Assembly (NCBI GenBank): GCA_016703965.1
Contig: JADJBB010000021.1
Span: 1,116,001 to 1,180,000, forward strand
Origin: Acidobacteriota bacterium
Lineage (GTDB): Bacteria > Acidobacteriota > Blastocatellia > Pyrinomonadales > Pyrinomonadaceae
Direction: 5' to 3'
Length of the DNA stretch: 64,000 nucleotides
The first letter of the stretch is position 1, and the number at the start of each line of letters is the position of its first letter. The position numbers and the translations under genes are program-made. Shown here piece by piece: positions 22,226 through 30,037 of the stretch. The notes under the pieces are model-generated. The model did no database searches. It worked only from the letters and a program-made list of their open reading frames with translations, and had not been told where the DNA came from.

Positions 22226-24955
22226 ATGAATAAGTATTTTCAGCCATTCTTGTTGGCATTTCTTTTAGGACTGGCGTCGATTGTATCGGCGAACGCTCAG
22301 AATGTCGCGGGAACGGTCAAGGATCAGAATGGCGACGTCGTTGCCGGTGCGATCGTTACGATGCGCAGTGCTCAAGCCCGAGTGAGCCGGACGACTGTCA
22401 CTGATCGCTCCGGAGAATTTGCATTCTCGACTCTGCCCCCTGCAGATTATAGGCTGAGCATTATTGCAAACGGTTTTGCGATCGCCGAGCAGTCTCTTGC
22501 GGTCGCAGCTTCGGGGATCAGCGGCCTGGTTATTTCGCTTGAGGTCGGCGAGAGCCGCGTTTCGGTAACGGCTGAGATCGGCCAGCAGGCAAATGCCGCG
22601 GATATTCCGCAGGCGATCAATGTCATTGATCCCGAGGCGATCCTCGAGCGAGCGACTTCAGTTCTAGCGCAAGCGGGCGAAGAGGAAGCGGGGCTGAATT
22701 ATCAGCGAACGAGCCCGACGATCGGTGCGATCGTTATTCGCGGCCTGACGGGTAAAAACGTGGTCAATTTCGTTGACGGCGTGCGGTACACAAATGGAGC
22801 ACAGCGCGGCGGCATCAACACCTTTTTGAATCTCAATGAGCCGACCAATCTGCAATCGATAGAGGTGCTTCGCGGGCCGACTGGTGCACAATACGGTTCC
22901 GATTCGCTTGCGGGAACGGTCAATCTGGTCACCAAATCGCCAGGTTTCGGCACGGCAACACCGGAGTGGCACGGTGAATTCACCCCGGTTTTCAGCTCGG
23001 CTGACAAAGGTTACGGTTCGTCAGGATTGCTCAGCTACGGCACGCGCCGCTTTGGCGGGTATGTCAGCCTGGCCGGACGCAAGATCGGCGATGTTCGCAC
23101 TGCCGGCGGCAATGATACTCACTCGGCTGTTCTCCGCTTTCTCGGCTTGCCGTCGACTACACTTTACGATCGCAGTCCGGGAACCGGCTTTAACCAATAT
23201 GGCGGTGCGATCCGCATGAATTTTGCACCGCGTGACGACCAGCAGATCATATTCCACTATCAACGAAGCCAGCAGGACAACGGCAAGCGTTTTGATCAAC
23301 TACTTGGCGGCGACGGCAATCTAATTGCCGATCTGCGAAATTTGATGCTTGATTTTGGCTATATCCGGTACGTAAAGCAGGGTTTTGCACCGTTCGATAA
23401 TTTTTCGTTCACCGCGTCCTACAACAGCCAGCGCGAGGAACGCGTAAATCAAGGCGGCCAGGGAAACCCAAACGGCGACATTACGCACCAATACGAACGC
23501 ACATCGACCTATGGTGCCAGCTTTTTTGTCGACAAGAAATGGGGCCGAAATACGATGCTGATCGGCGGAGATGCTTATGCCGAAAGGCTGAATTCGCCGG
23601 CATACATAGTTAACCCGGTGACTAATGTCGTCACGATCTCGCGTCCCCGCATACCGGATGAAGCGACTTTCGATTCACAGGGTATTTTCGTTCAGGATCA
23701 GTGGGAAGTCGTTCCTGACCGTTTTCGCGTCACGGGTGCCTTGCGTTACAGCGGGATGCACTATGACGTTAATTCAAAAGAATCGCCGATCGTTTCCGGC
23801 AAGCGTTTGTGGGCGGATGATGATCTTAAGACGGCGGACCTATCGGGCCGCATCGGTGCGGTCGTTCGGGCGTCGGATCATTTCCGGGTGGCGTTCAACG
23901 TTGCCCGTGGTTTTCGCTACCCGAGCATGACCGATCTCGGAACACTTGGGCTGACTGGAGACGGCTTTGAGGTAGATCATCTTTCAGCTTCAGAATTGGG
24001 CGGCACGATCGGAACAACCGCCAGTGCCTCGGCTATTTCGACCGGATTGCCGGTTGAAAAACAGCGTTCGGAAAAGAGCAACAGCTACGACCTCAGCTTC
24101 CGTTATCAGCATAAGCGGTTCGATACGGAATTGACGTTCTTCCGTCTCGATATCGTCGACGCGATCACTAAACAGGCTTTAATTCTGCCGCAGGGAGCGG
24201 TTGGTAAATCGCTCGGCGGCGAGTTGATCACGAGCCAAACCCCCAACGGCACTGTGTTTGTCGCTGCGTCCACCGCTCCGGTTCTCGTTCGTACCAATTT
24301 TACGGCAGCAAAGATCTGGGGCGTGGAATACGAAGCAGAAGCGAGACTACGCCGCGATCTGATCCTCAAAGGTAACTACACTTATATCAAAGCAGCCGAC
24401 AAGGCCACTGGCCTGCCGCCAAACATCGAGGGCGGAACACCGCCGCCGACAGCGTTTGTCAGCCTTCGCTATAACCATTCGCGATTCTGGGTTGAAGGCT
24501 ACTCAACGCTTGCCGACCGTCAGGATCGACTTTCGAGCCTTGACCTGTCGGATCGCCGAACTGCTGCTCCGCGTTCGCGGGCCCAAATCCAGAACTATTT
24601 CCGCCGCGGCGCGTGCGTCAACGGCCTGACCTCGCCGGGTACGACCGGATGTACGTCAGCCGGCGGAATTCTGCGTGCGACCAACGAGACTCAGCTTCAG
24701 GTGCAGAATCGCCTGCTGCCGATCGGAGCCACTATTAACGGCGTTCTGGTCGTCAACGACAACACGGTAGTGCCGCTTTACACGTATTTGCCTGGTTATG
24801 TGACCGCAAATATACGCGGCGGCATCACTATCAACGACAGGGCAGGATTCTTCTGGTCGGTTGAGAATATATTCGATCGAGCGTACCGAAATCCAAGCTG
24901 GGGAATAGATGGTACGGGACGGAGCTTTAACGCACAGTTTAGATACAGATTCTAA
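22226..24955 (+). CDS. TonB-dependent outer-membrane receptor with carboxypeptidase-like N-domain
   Basis: This 909-residue receptor starts at the ATG preceding the signal peptide (YFQPFLLAFLLGLASIVSANAQ). In-frame codons back to 22082 encode no signal and are left out. A carboxypeptidase-regulatory-like domain (VAGTVKDQNGDVVAGAIV) is followed by a plug domain (IRGLTGKNVVNFVDGVRY, IEVLRGPTGAQYGSDSLAGTVN). The 22-strand barrel then ends with the aromatic signature RSFNAQFRYRF. Plug and barrel style recall haem/haemoglobin or siderophore receptors, but the ligand is not determined. There is no SusD partner. A dyad operator candidate lies upstream. Confidence 0.9.
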   Translation: MNKYFQPFLLAFLLGLASIVSANAQNVAGTVKDQNGDVVAGAIVTMRSAQARVSRTTVTDRSGEFAFSTLPPADYRLSIIANGFAIAEQSLAVAASGISGLVISLEVGESRVSVTAEIGQQANAADIPQAINVIDPEAILERATSVLAQAGEEEAGLNYQRTSPTIGAIVIRGLTGKNVVNFVDGVRYTNGAQRGGINTFLNLNEPTNLQSIEVLRGPTGAQYGSDSLAGTVNLVTKSPGFGTATPEWHGEFTPVFSSADKGYGSSGLLSYGTRRFGGYVSLAGRKIGDVRTAGGNDTHSAVLRFLGLPSTTLYDRSPGTGFNQYGGAIRMNFAPRDDQQIIFHYQRSQQDNGKRFDQLLGGDGNLIADLRNLMLDFGYIRYVKQGFAPFDNFSFTASYNSQREERVNQGGQGNPNGDITHQYERTSTYGASFFVDKKWGRNTMLIGGDAYAERLNSPAYIVNPVTNVVTISRPRIPDEATFDSQGIFVQDQWEVVPDRFRVTGALRYSGMHYDVNSKESPIVSGKRLWADDDLKTADLSGRIGAVVRASDHFRVAFNVARGFRYPSMTDLGTLGLTGDGFEVDHLSASELGGTIGTTASASAISTGLPVEKQRSEKSNSYDLSFRYQHKRFDTELTFFRLDIVDAITKQALILPQGAVGKSLGGELITSQTPNGTVFVAASTAPVLVRTNFTAAKIWGVEYEAEARLRRDLILKGNYTYIKAADKATGLPPNIEGGTPPPTAFVSLRYNHSRFWVEGYSTLADRQDRLSSLDLSDRRTAAPRSRAQIQNYFRRGACVNGLTSPGTTGCTSAGGILRATNETQLQVQNRLLPIGATINGVLVVNDNTVVPLYTYLPGYVTANIRGGITINDRAGFFWSVENIFDRAYRNPSWGIDGTGRSFNAQFRYRF

Positions 24956-24993
24956 ATTCCTCTGCTACACGGCTTTTGTGCCTACGGAAACGT

Positions 24994-25524
24994 TTATAGC
25001 GGCTTTTCCATTACGAGATTAATTCCAACAGAATCTCCGTATGGGAACTCCAGCGTTCCGGTCTGCACGAAGCCGTGCTTTTTATAGAAACTTTGCCCTC
25101 GCTGATTTTCTTCCCATACTCCCAGCCAGATGGACCCTGCGCCAAGTTCTTTGGCCGTCTTAATGCAGTGTTCCAGCAATATCTCGCCCAGTCCGGTGCC
25201 CCAAACACGTTCAAGCAGGTAGATCCGCTTTAACTCAACCGGATCTGGCGAAGTGATACTCGCGTGCGTCGAACCGGTTATGAGCTTCGCGTAGCCGACG
25301 GCTTTCCCATTACGCAGAACGATGTAAAAGCGGGATGCCGGATCGGCGATCTCTGCTTCGAGTACGGCGATCTCGAATGAATCGTGAATGTAGCCCGCCA
25401 GGTCACCCGGTTCATCCTGCTCGAAATACGCTTCGTAAAAGGTCGTCGAAGCGAGTACGGAGATCAGGACGGCATCGCCTTCGGCGGCGGTTCTAATGGT
25501 GATGTCTTGTTTCTGGTTATCCAT
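24994..25524 (-). CDS. GNAT-family N-acetyltransferase
   Basis: This 176-residue acetyl-CoA-dependent acyltransferase has the GNAT core LKRIYLLERVWGTGLGEILLEHCI, with the pyrophosphate loop as RVWGTGLG, and the C-terminal FYKKHGFVQTGT. The substrate (amino acid, peptide or antibiotic amine) is unknown. Start MDNQKQD is preferred; an ATG four codons upstream has no better ribosome site. It lies just downstream of tRNA-Pro on the same strand. Confidence 0.88.
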   Translation of the reverse strand: MDNQKQDITIRTAAEGDAVLISVLASTTFYEAYFEQDEPGDLAGYIHDSFEIAVLEAEIADPASRFYIVLRNGKAVGYAKLITGSTHASITSPDPVELKRIYLLERVWGTGLGEILLEHCIKTAKELGAGSIWLGVWEENQRGQSFYKKHGFVQTGTLEFPYGDSVGINLVMEKPL

Positions 25525-25575
25525 GGCTAAAAACAAAAAAACAGCAAACCGCTTGATTTGCTGCCTTTCTTATAA

Positions 25576-25653
<78 letters not shown>

Positions 25654-25667
25654 TCGATCAATGTTTG

Positions 25668-25696
25668 AGTGTAGGTCACACGGGTGGTTTAGTCAA
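25668..25696 (-). promoter_or_regulatory. Predicted promoter of tRNA-Pro
   Basis: On the minus strand TTGACT (25696-25691), a 17-base spacer and TACACT (25673-25668) place the start a few bases before the mature tRNA 5' end. The -35 sequence and spacing match the promoters at 15.8 and 19.6 kb. Confidence 0.55.
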
Positions 25697-25701
25697 ACGG
25701 A

Positions 25702-25767
25702 GTTCAAAGTTCCACCTTTAGGTGGGTATTCGCTGCGGTTATGCCAGCTAAAGCCGCGACTTCGAAC
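25702..25767. repeat. 66-bp imperfect palindrome after dedA
   Basis: GTTCAAAGTTCCACC and GCCGCGACTTCGAAC are imperfect inverted ends. The inner parts CCTTTAGG and CTAAAG continue the symmetry. It lies between the dedA stop and the tRNA promoter, and could act as a terminator for dedA or be a REP-like element. Confidence 0.5.
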
Positions 25768-25772
25768 GTGGT

Positions 25773-26495
25773 TTACGCGGCCGGTTTGTCATCCTCAACG
25801 ACCTCAACTATCTCGTCCACTAAGTCAGGCCTTTTACCAAATTTATGTTTAAGAAACTCTATGATCGGCGGTAGCAGTGAAAGGACGACGACGACGATGA
25901 CGACTTTTTCGATATGATCTTCGAGCTTGATGTTCAGGGCCCGTTCCACGACACCGCCGAGGAAGTAACCAGCAAGCACCATGCTGCCGATCCAAAGCAA
26001 TCCGCCAAAGATGCTGTAGGGAAGGAATTGCCTGTACGGCATCTCGGCAGCACCAACTACGATCGGGGCGAACGTGCGTACGATCGGAACAAATCTCGCG
26101 AGGATCACCGTCTTGGGGCCGTATTTCTCGAAGAAGTGATGAGCTTTTTCAACCCGGCTTGGCTTGAAGACCCATGATTCTTCGCGGTTAAAGAGAGTTT
26201 TGCCCATTACCCGGCCGGTCCAGTAACCGGTGCTGTCGCCGATCACTGAACCGAGAAAGAAGGCCAGCATCACAAGCAAAACATTCAACTTGCCGGCAGC
26301 AGCGAAGAGGCCTGAAACGACAAGCAGCGAGTCGCCCGGCAGAAAGAAGCCGACCGCAAGCCCTGTCTCGGCGAAGATAATAAAAAACAAACCGAAATAG
26401 ACGTACACGCCGAGCAGATTCAGCATATAGTCGATCAGGAATTTTGGATTGAGAAAATCTTTTAAGGTGTAAAGAAATTCGACGATTGAGTCCAT
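25773..26495 (-). CDS. DedA/VTT-family membrane protein
   Basis: This 240-residue polytopic inner-membrane protein belongs to the DedA (SNARE-associated) family, some of whose members flip polyprenyl-phosphate or phosphatidylethanolamine lipids. Typical motifs are FAETGLAVGFFLPGDSLL near residue 41, GDSTGYWTGR near residue 86 and FVPIVRTFAPIVVGAAEM near residue 129. The C-terminus is a charged cytoplasmic tail. It is downstream of pcm, separated by a short heptamer repeat tract. Confidence 0.93.
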   Translation of the reverse strand: MDSIVEFLYTLKDFLNPKFLIDYMLNLLGVYVYFGLFFIIFAETGLAVGFFLPGDSLLVVSGLFAAAGKLNVLLVMLAFFLGSVIGDSTGYWTGRVMGKTLFNREESWVFKPSRVEKAHHFFEKYGPKTVILARFVPIVRTFAPIVVGAAEMPYRQFLPYSIFGGLLWIGSMVLAGYFLGGVVERALNIKLEDHIEKVVIVVVVLSLLPPIIEFLKHKFGKRPDLVDEIVEVVEDDKPAA

Positions 26496-26501
26496 AAAGA
26501 A

Positions 26502-26522
26502 GTTGTCGGTTGTCAGTTGTCA
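26502..26522. repeat. Short heptanucleotide repeat (GTTGTCA)
   Basis: Three consecutive 7-base units, GTTGTCG, GTTGTCA, GTTGTCA, lie between dedA and pcm. The sequence continues with degenerate units (CAACGAG, TGAAGAC). Same period as the tracts at 15.9 and 28.0 kb. Confidence 0.55.
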
Positions 26523-26557
26523 GAAAAACCAACGAGTGAAGACCAAAGGCTTATAGT

Positions 26558-27232
26558 TTAGCCATTCCAGCCAAATTCCCCAATTAGGGGGACAAAGGCG
26601 CACGGGCCGAAGTTCTCGACTGTCGAGCCTGTTTCAGTTCGCGTGACGCGGATGAGCATTTGCGATTTTCGATCTTCGCCGACCGGAATGACGAGTTTGC
26701 CGCCGACCTTGAGCTGCTTGACGAGCGGTTCAGGGATCTCCGGGCCGCCGGCGGCGACAAGTATCGCATCGTACGGCATATAGGCGTCCCAGCCGCTGGT
26801 GCCGTCGCCGGCTTTGAGCGTAAAGTTTCTGAATCCAAGCGTTTGCAATCGTTGGTTGGATTCGGCGGCGAGATTGTGCAGGCGTTCGATCGAAAAGACC
26901 TTGCGGGCGAGCGAAGCCAGGATCGCGGTCTGATAGCCGGAACCAGCGCCGATCTCGAGCACTTTTTCGGAACCAGTAAGTTCCAAAAGACTCGTCATTC
27001 GAGCGACGATATACGGCTGCGAGATAGTCTGGCCGCCGGCGATCGGGAGGGCGTTGTCGCGATATGCCTGTGATTTTATCGCTTCGGGAACGAAAAGGTG
27101 ACGCGGTAAATTTGCCATGACCTCGAGAACGCGTTCATCCGCGATGTGGTATTCGTCGCGAAGTTTATCGACCATGCGAAGCCGCTGCATGGTCATCTCG
27201 TCAGTCAGATTTGGCCTCGAAGCCGCGTTCAT
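26558..27232 (-). CDS. pcm: Protein-L-isoaspartate O-methyltransferase
   Basis: This 224-residue cytoplasmic repair enzyme methylates L-isoaspartyl residues of damaged proteins using S-adenosylmethionine. Visible motifs are RHLFVPE, the substrate loop PIAGGQTISQPYIVARM and the SAM-binding VLEIGAGSGYQTAILA near residue 91. AILVAAGGPEIP and GGKLVIPVG follow. Its ATG overlaps the surE stop (TAATG), so translation is probably coupled. The surE-pcm order is the same as in enterobacteria, where both act in stationary-phase survival. Confidence 0.95.
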   Translation of the reverse strand: MNAASRPNLTDEMTMQRLRMVDKLRDEYHIADERVLEVMANLPRHLFVPEAIKSQAYRDNALPIAGGQTISQPYIVARMTSLLELTGSEKVLEIGAGSGYQTAILASLARKVFSIERLHNLAAESNQRLQTLGFRNFTLKAGDGTSGWDAYMPYDAILVAAGGPEIPEPLVKQLKVGGKLVIPVGEDRKSQMLIRVTRTETGSTVENFGPCAFVPLIGEFGWNG

Positions 27233-27981
27233 TAGTTCGTGTTCCAGTATTGCAGAGTTTCAAGAGCTGCGTGGTTTGTCAGGTCGCTTCTCATCGGCGT
27301 GACGGAGACGTAGCCCTCATCGATCGCTTCAAAATCCGTTCCGCCCTCAGCGTGAAAGCCGTCGCGAAGCTCACCGATCCAATAATATTGCTTTCCGCGC
27401 GGATCTAGGTGTTCGGTAATGTGGGGCCGAGCATCTTTGAAGCCCTGTTTCGTAACGCGGATGCCCCTCGGAACGCCTTTTGGTACATTGACGTTGAGCA
27501 GAGTGCCTTTTGGAATTCCGTCAGCGAGAGCCTTTCGGGTGATCTCGGCGGCGATCTTCGCAGATTCGGTGAAATCCTGCTCGCGGTACACCACAAGACT
27601 GAATGCGAGCCCGGCGACACCAAGGATCGTCGCTTCCATCGCACCGGCGACGGTGCCTGAATAGGTTGCGTCGTCACCCAGATTTCCGCCATGATTGATA
27701 CCTGAACAGCAAATGTGCGGTAATTCGTCCTTTGGCAGGATCTGATTTAGGGCGAGCGTGACGCAATCGGTTGGCGTCCCGTCAACCGTCCAATGCCGTG
27801 CCCCGCGATGCCTGATCCTTAATGGCCGCGAAAGGGTAAGGCTGTGCGAAGCTCCACTCATCTCAGATTCCGGAGCTACAACGTAAACGTCACCGACCTC
27901 GCTCAGAGCCGCCTCAAGAGCCAAAATGCCATCCGCATGATAGCCGTCGTCGTTGGTTAAAAGTATGCGTGGTCGGGTCAT
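27232..27981 (-). CDS. surE: 5'-nucleotidase SurE
   Basis: SurE is a metal-dependent survival-protein phosphatase acting on nucleoside 5'- or 3'-monophosphates. The 249-residue protein has the N-terminal metal motif LLTNDDGY (Asp-Asp at 11-12), APESEMSGASHSLTL near residue 36, GTPTDCV and SGINHGGNLGDDATYSGTVAGA near residue 93. Length is normal. Stop and pcm start overlap. A terminator lies between rpsU and this gene, so surE may have its own promoter. Confidence 0.96.
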   Translation of the reverse strand: MTRPRILLTNDDGYHADGILALEAALSEVGDVYVVAPESEMSGASHSLTLSRPLRIRHRGARHWTVDGTPTDCVTLALNQILPKDELPHICCSGINHGGNLGDDATYSGTVAGAMEATILGVAGLAFSLVVYREQDFTESAKIAAEITRKALADGIPKGTLLNVNVPKGVPRGIRVTKQGFKDARPHITEHLDPRGKQYYWIGELRDGFHAEGGTDFEAIDEGYVSVTPMRSDLTNHAALETLQYWNTN

Positions 27982-27983
27982 GA

Positions 27984-28046
27984 GAAGTTAAAAACTAAAA
28001 GTGAAAAGTTAATAGTGAAGAGCGAAAAAGCCAAAAGGTGAAAAAG
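27984..28046. repeat. Heptanucleotide repeat tract upstream of surE
   Basis: About nine 7-base units of the AAGTTAA / AAACTAA / AAGTGAA type run in phase directly before the surE start. The last part merges into the stem of the rpsU terminator. Confidence 0.55.
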
Positions 28047-28077
28047 AATGCACGTATGCCGTACTTTTTCACCTTTT
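28033..28077 (-). terminator. Terminator downstream of rpsU
   Basis: AAAAGGTGAAAAAG and CTTTTTCACCTTTT form a 14-base perfect stem with a 17-base loop, about 25 bases after the rpsU stop. A T-rich stretch follows on the minus strand. Confidence 0.65.
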
Positions 28078-28100
28078 AACTGATCACTTTTAGCTATTAA

Positions 28101-28361
28101 CTATCTGTTGCCTTGTCCCATCGGCGGACGCGATGCTCCGGTGCCGGTGCCCGTACCGTTACCCATCGGACGCTGCTGACGGAAACGTCGGCGGTTACGC
28201 TTGCGGGCGTTTACCGATTTTAGCTTTGCCTTCTGACCCGGCGGGATGAAGTGAGCGTGCTTCTTGAGATCCTTGATGATCTCTTCGCTGATAACCTTTC
28301 TCTTGAACCTGCGTAATGCTGATTCGATAGATTCGTTATTGTTCACGTTAATATATGCCAT
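28101..28361 (-). CDS. rpsU: 30S ribosomal protein S21
   Basis: S21 is a small basic protein near the anti-Shine-Dalgarno region of the 30S subunit. The 86 residues begin AYINVNNNESIESALRRFKRKV, here split as AYINVNNNESIESALRRF and KRKV, as in the family. They end in an unusual Gly/Thr/Arg-rich tail (about residues 64-86, including GNGTGTGTGASRPP), longer than the usual 58-70 residues. The ribosome site AAAGGAGGTGA is near perfect, with a predicted promoter upstream at 28414-28442. Confidence 0.95.
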   Translation of the reverse strand: MAYINVNNNESIESALRRFKRKVISEEIIKDLKKHAHFIPPGQKAKLKSVNARKRNRRRFRQQRPMGNGTGTGTGASRPPMGQGNR

Positions 28362-28413
28362 TTATTTGCTCACCTCCTTTCGGCGAAAATTTTGCTGCCA
28401 GGAGCAAACAAGT

Positions 28414-28442
28414 ATTAGACCGGATTGTGAGTGAAAATGCAA
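28414..28442 (-). promoter_or_regulatory. Predicted promoter of rpsU
   Basis: On the minus strand TTGCAT (28442-28437), a 17-base spacer and TCTAAT (28419-28414) give a leader of about 45 bases before the strong ribosome site. Confidence 0.5.
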
Positions 28443-28463
28443 ACTGGAGGCTTGCTCTCCGAA

Positions 28464-28605
28464 GGACTGGAGTGGCAAGCATCCCTGCTTGCCAACAGTT
28501 GCAAACTGCTTACGCGCCGCTGTTTCGACCAACTTGAGAAATAATCACCACCGTAACACCGAGGAACCCTCGGTGTGGCAAGCATGGATGCATGCAGCTC
28601 CAGTC
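28464..28605. repeat. GACTGGAG element, copy 1 (about 140 bp)
   Basis: The element opens with GGACTGGAGTGGCAAGCA and ends with GCTCCAGTC. Its left part contains the perfect hairpin GGCAAGCA-TCCC-TGCTTGCC, and a second GTGGCAAGCAT lies near the right end. A related element is at 33227-33358. It has no coding content and separates rpsU from the pseudoprotease gene. Confidence 0.65.
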
Positions 28606-28615
28606 AGAAGAATTC

Positions 28616-29818
28616 TCATTTTTCGGTCTTGGTCTTCACTTCCGGTTCTACTTTAGGAGCGGCCTTCTCGGGGCCGCGGGCGGTTTTTAGTTTTTCGATC
28701 ACTCGCTCGGCCATTGGGGGTGCACCGATGTTGCCGTCGAGGATGACTACACTTCCCGTGGCGACGATCGTGCCGAGGCGTTGGCTGTATATCTTGAATG
28801 TGTACTTCCACGTCAGCAAGACATGATCTATCTCAAGTACGAGATCGGCGAGATCTCGTTCGTCAACGAACGACAGGCCCCATTCGGGTATCTCTTTGCG
28901 TTTGTTCAGCTCGTTGACAAGCTGATCGGACTTGAACGATACGGTTCCACTGGTGACATATATCGTCTTTGACAGGGCGAGGATCTCTGGAACCGTCGCC
29001 GGTTTGACGACCGCGGAGCCCGGGCCCTTGGCCGTTAATGGTGTGACACCGCGTTGAGGCACGAGAACCGAACTTTGCGGGATCGTGTATGGCGTTGGAG
29101 CCGGTGCCGCCGGGTAAGTCGACGTGGACACAGCGGTCGTCCCCACATTATTGACCGGCACAGAGCGGATCATCCCGATAATGCTTGAGAGCGGAACGGC
29201 GATGTTCCCGCCTTTTACGTCCGGTGTCGTCGTGACAATCCCCAGCGAACGTCCAAATCCATCGAGCAGAAGCCCGCCCGCAGGATTAACGCCGTCGATC
29301 GAACCAAATTGCAGCAGCCGATAGCCTTTGCCCGCTCCCTGCACGGAATCGGCCATCTGGACGGAATTCAGCATGAGATCGGCCTTAACAACGGACTGCC
29401 CGGTTGGACTCGCGACGACAAACATTTTTGAGCCAACCTGTGACTCTTCGGTCGTGCCGCTCGGGATGTAGCTCAAACCAACTGCATTGATACGGAGAAT
29501 AGCGATGTTTCGCCGCTCGTCCGTCGAGACTATCTCGGCCTTGTCATACGTCTCGCCATTGCGAAGCCGCACCTGTATCTCGCGTGATCCGCGAACGAGG
29601 CTAAAGGGCACCAAAATATATCCATCCGAGCGGACGATCAGCCCCGACCCGACCGCATTCGACTGCCCGTCAGCCGCCAGCTGAATCGTCACCACCGCAT
29701 TCAGCGAACTCTCAGCCACGTGATCCGCTGTCACTGCGATCTGCGCAAACGATAGCTCCGCTGAAAGCCCAAAAACAAATAACAATGCAAACGCCAAAAC
29801 GCCGAGTTTCCTGATCAT
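28616..29818 (-). CDS. Secreted trypsin-fold protein lacking the catalytic triad
   Basis: This 400-residue exported protein has signal peptide MIRKLGVLAFALLFVFGLSAELSFAQ (here in two parts, cleaved after about residue 26). Its N-terminal half aligns with DegP/HtrA-type trypsin folds (SGLIVRSDGYILVP, IAILRI, GGLLLDGFGR), but the catalytic positions are lost. The His site reads PFSLV (Ser73), the Asp site RRNIAIL (Asn104), and the NSGGP site NPAGGLL (Ala180). The C-terminal half has a Pro/Thr linker and a second alpha/beta domain (about 285-375) of unknown type, then a Lys/Glu-rich tail. It is probably a binding or scaffold protein rather than a protease. Confidence 0.8.
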   Translation of the reverse strand: MIRKLGVLAFALLFVFGLSAELSFAQIAVTADHVAESSLNAVVTIQLAADGQSNAVGSGLIVRSDGYILVPFSLVRGSREIQVRLRNGETYDKAEIVSTDERRNIAILRINAVGLSYIPSGTTEESQVGSKMFVVASPTGQSVVKADLMLNSVQMADSVQGAGKGYRLLQFGSIDGVNPAGGLLLDGFGRSLGIVTTTPDVKGGNIAVPLSSIIGMIRSVPVNNVGTTAVSTSTYPAAPAPTPYTIPQSSVLVPQRGVTPLTAKGPGSAVVKPATVPEILALSKTIYVTSGTVSFKSDQLVNELNKRKEIPEWGLSFVDERDLADLVLEIDHVLLTWKYTFKIYSQRLGTIVATGSVVILDGNIGAPPMAERVIEKLKTARGPEKAAPKVEPEVKTKTEK

Positions 29819-30037
29819 ATATTTTATCCGCCAAACGATGCTGGTTGCGAGAGTGAAATCAACTCTTTCCGATAGTAATACTGTTTGACGTGTGGCAAGC
29901 GCGTTAGGTTGTTTGGAAACAGCCAGCGGTCTCTTTTCGTATTAGAACCCTGCACCAAAATTGAAGTCGCCGGGCGATATTGTTTTTATTTTTCGGCGCA
30001 AATAGGATAGACTTCGGTTGTTCCAATTTGCTCAACT

